Shown here: in pieces, positions 59,698 through 64,000 of the stretch | Numbering within the stretch: the stretch's first letter is position 1 | Layout: every line of letters begins with the position of its first letter | Assembly: GCF_000428785.1 (NCBI RefSeq) | Contig: NZ_KE386798.1 | Span: forward strand, 60,403 to 124,402 | Direction of reading: 5' to 3' | Source of the DNA: Conchiformibius kuhniae DSM 17694 | GTDB taxonomy: Bacteria > Pseudomonadota > Gammaproteobacteria > Burkholderiales > Neisseriaceae | Length of the DNA stretch: 64,000 nt | The notes under the pieces: generated by a model | The model's database searches: none | What the model saw: only the letters and a program-made list of their open reading frames with translations | What the model was told of the DNA's origin: nothing | Program-made: the position numbers and the translations under genes

Positions 59698-61709
59698 GAT
59701 GCGATGTGTCCGTGCAAAAAGCGCAAAATGCAGGCAAATTCGGCGGCGCTGTGCTCTTGGGTGGCGTTGCCCGTGTGTCCGCCGTGTTCGGGCGCGTACA
59801 GCCACACGCGGGCGCAGGGCGTTTGGCGCAGCTTGGCATAAAATTTGAGCGCGTGGGCGGGGTGGACGCGGTCGTCGCTCAAGCTGGTGGTCAGCAATAC
59901 GGGCGGGTAAGCGGTTTGTCCGTCAAGGTTGTGGTAGGGCGACAAGCGTGCCAAATGGGGGCGGTCGTGTTCGTTGTCGGGGTTGCCGTATTCTTCCAGC
60001 CAGCTTGCGCCCGCCGACAGGCGGTGATAACGCAGCATGTCGGTAAGCGGCACTTCGCACACCAGTGCGCCGATGCGTTGCGGGGCGCGTACCGTTGCCG
60101 CCGCGCACACCAAGCCGCCGTTGCTGCCGCCCTGAAATGCGGTGCGCTCGGGCGTTGCCAACCCCCGTGCGTACACATCTTCCGCCACCGCCAGCAAATC
60201 GTCCGCACTTTTGTGTTTGTGTTCGCGCACCGCCGCTTCGTGCCAACCGGCAAACTCGCCGCCGCCGCGAATGTTTGCCAACACAAACGCCCCGCCGTTT
60301 GCCAGCCAATGCCTGCCGATGCTGCCCAAATAATGCGGCAGCTCCGCCACGTCAAACCCGCCGTAGGCATAAATGACGGTGGGCGTGTCGGCACCGTCAT
60401 CATTGCGCCCGACCCGATAATACGGAATGCGCGTGCCGTCTGCGGAAACGGCGTGGTGCTGCACCACGTCCATGCCCTGCGGGTCGAACTGCGCGGGCTG
60501 GCGGCGCATCACGCACAATTCCATCACATTCAAATCCAGCGCATACAGCGTCAAAGGCGTGAGAAAACCGCTTGCCGCCAAATACAGCACATCGCCCCCC
60601 CAAGGCTGGTCGGTGATTTCCACCGCCCCGCCGGGCAGCGCGGGCAAATCCTGCGTCTGCCACTGCCCGTCCTGCCAACGCCAGCCGCGCAGCGTTCCCG
60701 CCACATTGTCCGACACGCACGCCACCACAAAACGCTTGGTGGTTTCCACACTTTCCAGTGCCTGACGTTCGTTCGGCACAAACAGGGTGTGCGCCGCGCC
60801 CGTGCCGTATTTGTCCAGCTTCACCGCCAACAACGCGCCCGCAGGATAATGCCTGTTGGCGCGTTGCCACGCGCCTTTCAAACGCACCAGCAACTGCCCC
60901 GCCAAATAGCCGCAGATTTCCGCATCTTCGGGCAGATTCAGCTTGTGCGTGCTGCCATCTGCCGCGATGCGGAAATAGCTTTTGCGGAAAAAGCCCGTTG
61001 CCGCTTCCAGCAAATCCACCGGCGCACCCTGACCGTCCAGATAACGCCATGCGTGTACCATTACCCCGTCCGTGTCCATGCGGTACACCAACTGCGCTTG
61101 TTCAAAGGTTTGTCCGCGCCGCATCAGCCACACTTCGCGGGGGTAGCCCGAAGCGGTCAATTGTTCCGCGTCCCAAGCGGGGCAGACCCACAGGCTGTTT
61201 TCATCGCGCCAGGCAATGTGGCTTTTGGCGGCGGGAAAGTGGAAACCCTGTTCCACCAGTTTGCCCGATGCCAAATCAAATTCCAAAGTATAAGCGGCGT
61301 CGCCCCCGCCCGCGCTCAGGCTCAACAGCACCCGTTCCGGACGTTCCACATAATGCGACACGCCGTCCAGATACACGTCATCGTTCAGCAGCGCGTCAAA
61401 ATCCGCCACCGCAAACAGTACCTGCCAATCGGGTATGCCCGCACGGTAGGACGCGGACGAACAGACGCGGTACACGCCTTTGGGGTGTTCCGCGCTTTGG
61501 TGGAAGTGGTACATTTTGGCGCGGTGTTCTTGGCAAAACGGAATTTGCCGTTCATCGCGCAGCAGTGCGGCAACGTCGTTTTTGATGTCGTCAAACGCGG
61601 TGTCTGCGGCAAAGCGTGCCAAAGTTTCGGCATGGGCGGCGCGGGCAAAATCACGGGTGGCGGGGTCGTGCAGATTTTCCAAAGCGGCAAAAGGGTCGTG
61701 GCACGTCAT
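59694..61709 (-). CDS. Prolyl oligopeptidase family serine peptidase
   Basis: The 671-residue protein has an N-terminal propeller-like region and a C-terminal alpha/beta-hydrolase domain. The latter carries the nucleophile motif GGSNGG, the acid loop TSLSDDRVHP and the catalytic His in APEHGGHTG. There is no signal peptide, so it is cytoplasmic and probably trims proline-containing peptides. ATG 61709 (MTCHDPFAAL) is preferred to the upstream 61730. Its end overlaps dnaG. Confidence 0.9.
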   Translation of the reverse strand: MTCHDPFAALENLHDPATRDFARAAHAETLARFAADTAFDDIKNDVAALLRDERQIPFCQEHRAKMYHFHQSAEHPKGVYRVCSSASYRAGIPDWQVLFAVADFDALLNDDVYLDGVSHYVERPERVLLSLSAGGGDAAYTLEFDLASGKLVEQGFHFPAAKSHIAWRDENSLWVCPAWDAEQLTASGYPREVWLMRRGQTFEQAQLVYRMDTDGVMVHAWRYLDGQGAPVDLLEAATGFFRKSYFRIAADGSTHKLNLPEDAEICGYLAGQLLVRLKGAWQRANRHYPAGALLAVKLDKYGTGAAHTLFVPNERQALESVETTKRFVVACVSDNVAGTLRGWRWQDGQWQTQDLPALPGGAVEITDQPWGGDVLYLAASGFLTPLTLYALDLNVMELCVMRRQPAQFDPQGMDVVQHHAVSADGTRIPYYRVGRNDDGADTPTVIYAYGGFDVAELPHYLGSIGRHWLANGGAFVLANIRGGGEFAGWHEAAVREHKHKSADDLLAVAEDVYARGLATPERTAFQGGSNGGLVCAAATVRAPQRIGALVCEVPLTDMLRYHRLSAGASWLEEYGNPDNEHDRPHLARLSPYHNLDGQTAYPPVLLTTSLSDDRVHPAHALKFYAKLRQTPCARVWLYAPEHGGHTGNATQEHSAAEFACILRFLHGHIAS

Positions 61710-61823
61710 GGCAGTCGGTGTCGGTATCAAAGCGCGGGATTATAGCGGGCGGTGCGGTTTTTTGATACCCGAGCGGCAAGGCGCGTGTTACACTGTGTTT
61801 TTTGACCCGAAATGGGAACAACC

Positions 61824-62243
61824 ATGAAAATTACCAGCGAATGGGTGAGCGGACGCTGCTTTGCCGCCACCAACGAAAGCGGACACAGCATTTTGAGCGA
61901 CGGCGCGGCGGCGGGCGAGGGCAAACGCGCCCCCAGCCCGATGGAGCTGCTGCTGATGGGCATTGCGGGCTGTTCGGGGATTGACGTGGTGGAAATTTTG
62001 CAAAAACAGCGTCAGGATATTCGTGCCTGCACCGCCGCCGTCAGCGCGGAACGTGCCGACAGCGTGCCGAAAGTGTTTACCAAAATCCACATTCATTTCA
62101 AAGTGGCGGGCGCGGGCATCAAGGCGGAAGCGGTGGAACGGGCGGTAAAACTGTCGGCGGAAAAATACTGTTCCGCGTCCATTATGTTGGGCAAGGCGGC
62201 GGAAATCAGCCACAGTTTTGAGGTGGAAGACACGGCGGCGTAG
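61824..62243 (+). CDS. OsmC family protein
   Basis: The 139-residue protein has the OsmC/Ohr fold pattern with two redox cysteines, one in MGIAGCSGIDVVEIL and one in SAEKYCSAS. It probably reduces organic hydroperoxides or has a related thiol role. ATG 61824 (MKITSEW) follows GGGAACAACC; the ATG at 61812 overlaps that site. The stop TAG is the edge of a dispersed repeat. Confidence 0.88.
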   Translation: MKITSEWVSGRCFAATNESGHSILSDGAAAGEGKRAPSPMELLLMGIAGCSGIDVVEILQKQRQDIRACTAAVSAERADSVPKVFTKIHIHFKVAGAGIKAEAVERAVKLSAEKYCSASIMLGKAAEISHSFEVEDTAA

Positions 62244-62441
62244 GGCGTGTCATCAATTAGCCGAAAAAACGCCGCACCGTCATGCCCGCGAATGCGGGAA
62301 TCCAAGCCGAAGCGCGACAAACCTTGATGCAACATCGCTTGCCAAGCATCGGGCAGTGGATTTCCGCCTGCGCGGGAATGACGGTGTTTGTTATATTGCA
62401 CTGATTTTCTAGGTACAAAAATTTAAATGATGACGCGCCCC
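62241..62441. repeat. Dispersed TAG-end repeat after the OsmC gene
   Basis: It starts TAGGGCGTGTCATCAATT at the stop codon and ends AAATGATGACGCGCCCC. The left palindrome is of the ATGCCC...GGGAAT form (62282-62301) and the right is worn. With the terminator-like hairpin below it fills the 323-base gap to cstA. Confidence 0.8.
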
Positions 62442-62510
62442 AAAATTTGATTTCGCGCCAATTCCGGCACGGATTGTCTGTTAATTTGTGCAAAAATGGA
62501 TTATGCTTAA

Positions 62511-62542
62511 CGGTGTTTCAATCGGTTTGAAACACCGTTTTT
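62511..62542 (+). terminator. Terminator-like hairpin in the cstA leader
   Basis: An 11-bp stem (CGGTGTTTCAA at 62511-62521, TTGAAACACCG at 62527-62537) with a 5-nt loop is followed by TTTTT and lies 24 bases before the cstA ATG. It may terminate upstream transcription or act as an attenuator for cstA. Confidence 0.6.
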
Positions 62543-62566
62543 ACGTTTCTTTTTCGGATAATGATT

Positions 62567-64000
62567 ATGAACAAGCTCAAAGATTTGCTGATTTGGGGCT
62601 TGGTGGTGCTGGTGGGGGTGGCTTCGTTTACCACGCTGGCATTGCACCGTGGCGAACAGGTCAGCGCGATTTGGATGGTATCGGCGGCGGTGTCGGTGTA
62701 CTGCGTCGCCTACCGCTACTACAGCCTTTACATCGCCAAAAACGTGATGCAGCTCGACCCGAACCGCCTCACGCCCGCCGAACGCCATAATGACGGTTTG
62801 GACTATGTGCCGACCCACAAAGGCGTGTTGTTCGGACACCACTTTGCCGCGATTGCGGGCGCGGGGCCTTTGGTGGGGCCGGTATTGGCGGCGCAGATGG
62901 GCTATCTGCCCGGCACGCTGTGGATTATTTTCGGCGTGGTGTTTGCGGGCGCGGTGCAGGACATGATGGTGCTGTTCGTGTCCATGCGGCGGGACGGCAA
63001 GTCTTTGGGCGACATCGTGAAACAGGAACTCGGCACCGTGCCGGGCGTGATTGCCTCCATCGGTATTTTGATGATTATGGTCATCATTATGGCGGTGCTG
63101 GCGTTGATTGTGGTGAAAGCTCTGGTACACAGCCCGTGGGGGACGTTCACCATCGCCGCCACCATTCCGATTGCGCTGTTTATGGGACTGTACACGCGCT
63201 ACATCCGTCCGGGCAAAATCGGCGAGATTTCCATTGTCGGCTTCGTGCTGCTGATGGCGGCGATTGTGTTCGGCGAGAAAGTGGCACAAGGCAGCTTCGG
63301 ACAACTATTTGATTTGGACGGCGTGCAACTAACTTGGGCGATTATGATTTACGGTTTTGTCGCCGCCGTGCTGCCGGTGTGGTTGCTGCTGACACCGCGC
63401 GATTATCTGTCCACGTTTTTGAAAATCGGCACGATTGTCGCGCTCGCCATCGGCATTGTGGTGGTGAACCCCGCTTTGCAAATGCCGGCGGTAACGAAGT
63501 TTATTGACGGTTCGGGCCCCGTGTTTTCAGGCAGCCTGTTTCCGTTTTTGTTTATTACCATCGCTTGCGGCGCGGTGTCGGGTTTCCACGCGCTGATTTC
63601 GTCCGGCACCACGCCGAAAATGCTGGAAAACGAAACCCATGTCCGCATGATTGGCTACGGCGGCATGATTATGGAAAGTTTTGTGGCGATTATGGCTTTG
63701 GCGGCGGCGGCTTCGCTTGACCCCGGCGTGTACTTCGCCATGAACAGCCCCGCCGCCCTGATTGGCACGGACGCCGCCAACGCCGCGCAAGTGATTACCG
63801 ACAAAATCGGCTTCCCCGTTACCGAAGCCGCGCTGCTGGACATGGCGAAAAACGTGGGCGAAAACACCATCTTGTCCCGCGCGGGCGGTGCGCCGACTTT
63901 GGCGGTGGGCATGGCGAACATCATGAGCCAACTGGTTTCGTCTTTGAGCATGGCGTTTTGGTACCATTTCGCGCTGCTGTTTGAAGCCCTGTTTATTTTG
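62567..64000 (+). CDS. cstA: CstA-family peptide/pyruvate transporter (partial, 3' end beyond window)
   Basis: The frame from ATG 62567 (MNKLKDLLIWGLVVLVG) stays open for 478 codons to the window edge. CstA proteins are long inner-membrane carriers induced by carbon starvation; E. coli relatives import peptides or pyruvate. The family signature is visible early: YVPTHKGVLFGHHFAAIAGAGP followed by repeated hydrophobic segments, and later SGFHALISSGTTPKML. ATG 62561 is an alternative start. A terminator-like hairpin precedes the gene, which may be a control point. Confidence 0.92.
   Translation, partial: MNKLKDLLIWGLVVLVGVASFTTLALHRGEQVSAIWMVSAAVSVYCVAYRYYSLYIAKNVMQLDPNRLTPAERHNDGLDYVPTHKGVLFGHHFAAIAGAGPLVGPVLAAQMGYLPGTLWIIFGVVFAGAVQDMMVLFVSMRRDGKSLGDIVKQELGTVPGVIASIGILMIMVIIMAVLALIVVKALVHSPWGTFTIAATIPIALFMGLYTRYIRPGKIGEISIVGFVLLMAAIVFGEKVAQGSFGQLFDLDGVQLTWAIMIYGFVAAVLPVWLLLTPRDYLSTFLKIGTIVALAIGIVVVNPALQMPAVTKFIDGSGPVFSGSLFPFLFITIACGAVSGFHALISSGTTPKMLENETHVRMIGYGGMIMESFVAIMALAAAASLDPGVYFAMNSPAALIGTDAANAAQVITDKIGFPVTEAALLDMAKNVGENTILSRAGGAPTLAVGMANIMSQLVSSLSMAFWYHFALLFEALFIL
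63526..63537 (-). other. DNA uptake word AGGCTGCCTGAA (inside cstA)
   Basis: This is an exact 12-mer on the minus strand within the cstA coding region. Confidence 0.6.

Noticed and set aside
58342..59841. 499-codon + strand frame opposite dnaG
   Set aside because: It is a shadow of DnaG, with a Gly/Val/Phe-rich composition and no recognisable domain.
59706..61745. 679-codon open frame on the + strand opposite the prolyl oligopeptidase gene
   Set aside because: It is a shadow frame of a high-GC gene. The minus-strand protein has full catalytic motifs and family length; the + frame is a low-complexity Arg/Gln/Ala translation with no domain.

Overview
The window is a chromosomal segment of a GC-rich bacterium of the family Neisseriaceae. 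Three things support this. The gene content is typical of the family (argB/argJ/argC, hisZ, gshA, zapA followed by 6S RNA, a ComEC competence channel). Copies of the DNA uptake word AGGCTGCCTGAA / AGGCAGCCTGAA occur, the dialect described for Simonsiella/Kingella-type Neisseriaceae. Neisseria-style small repeats are abundant: dRS3 (ATTCCC-N8-GGGAAT) and Correia-like elements. The genus cannot be fixed from the sequence alone.

Layout. 1-9.6 kb: the 3' end of a CRISPR array, then a complete type III-B (Cmr) effector locus on the + strand: cas6, a CARF-HEPN ribonuclease, cmr1, cmr2 (cas10), cmr3, cmr4, cmr5, cmr6. No cas1/cas2 is in the window. 10-16.9 kb: housekeeping genes (purA, galE, mltA, trmB, ybeY, a membrane protein, corC). 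17-19.9 kb: a lower-GC cluster of unrecognised genes, three of them secreted, with one apparent frameshift and one in-frame amber stop. 20-28.9 kb: parE, a membrane protein, trpF, dxs, a Wzi-like outer-membrane protein and waaA. The last two are divergent across an 11-copy TTTTG tract. 28.9-34.7 kb: a Tat-exported flavin oxidase, a tiny Gly-rich membrane protein, speD, a Card1-like nuclease, a zinc-ribbon protein, hisZ and a PotF/PotD-like lipoprotein. 35-45 kb: ubiD, an AT-rich secreted gene behind a poly-G promoter, a DUF1877 gene, comEC, metG and a spermidine-dehydrogenase-like Tat lipoprotein. 45-48 kb: gpsA, a very long coiled-coil protein, zapA and 6S RNA. 48-55 kb: an M16 protease, a tandem pair of small paralogues, and argB/argJ/lysE-type exporter/argC. 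55-64 kb: gshA, a J-like membrane protein, dnaG, a prolyl oligopeptidase, an OsmC protein and the 5' part of cstA.

How it fits together. The Cmr2 subunit keeps its GGDD cyclase motif but starts directly at the Cmr2 N-terminal domain, so no HD nuclease is evident. Defence is therefore expected to run through target-RNA cutting by Cmr4 (Asp26 is present) and cyclic oligoadenylate signalling to the CARF-HEPN protein. A Card1-like PD-(D/E)xK nuclease without a recognisable sensor domain lies about 22 kb away. The last, degenerate CRISPR repeat carries the Shine-Dalgarno sequence of cas6, which suggests Cas6 autoregulation.

The spaces between genes are dominated by one repeat family with ends TAGGGCGTGTCATC...GATGACACGCCCTA. 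It abuts stop codons in ten genes and supplies the TAG each time. One copy exists as an empty site for a nested 85-bp TA-flanked MITE. Two simple-sequence tracts (poly-G between -35 and -10; TTTTG x11) look like phase-variation switches for surface or secreted products.
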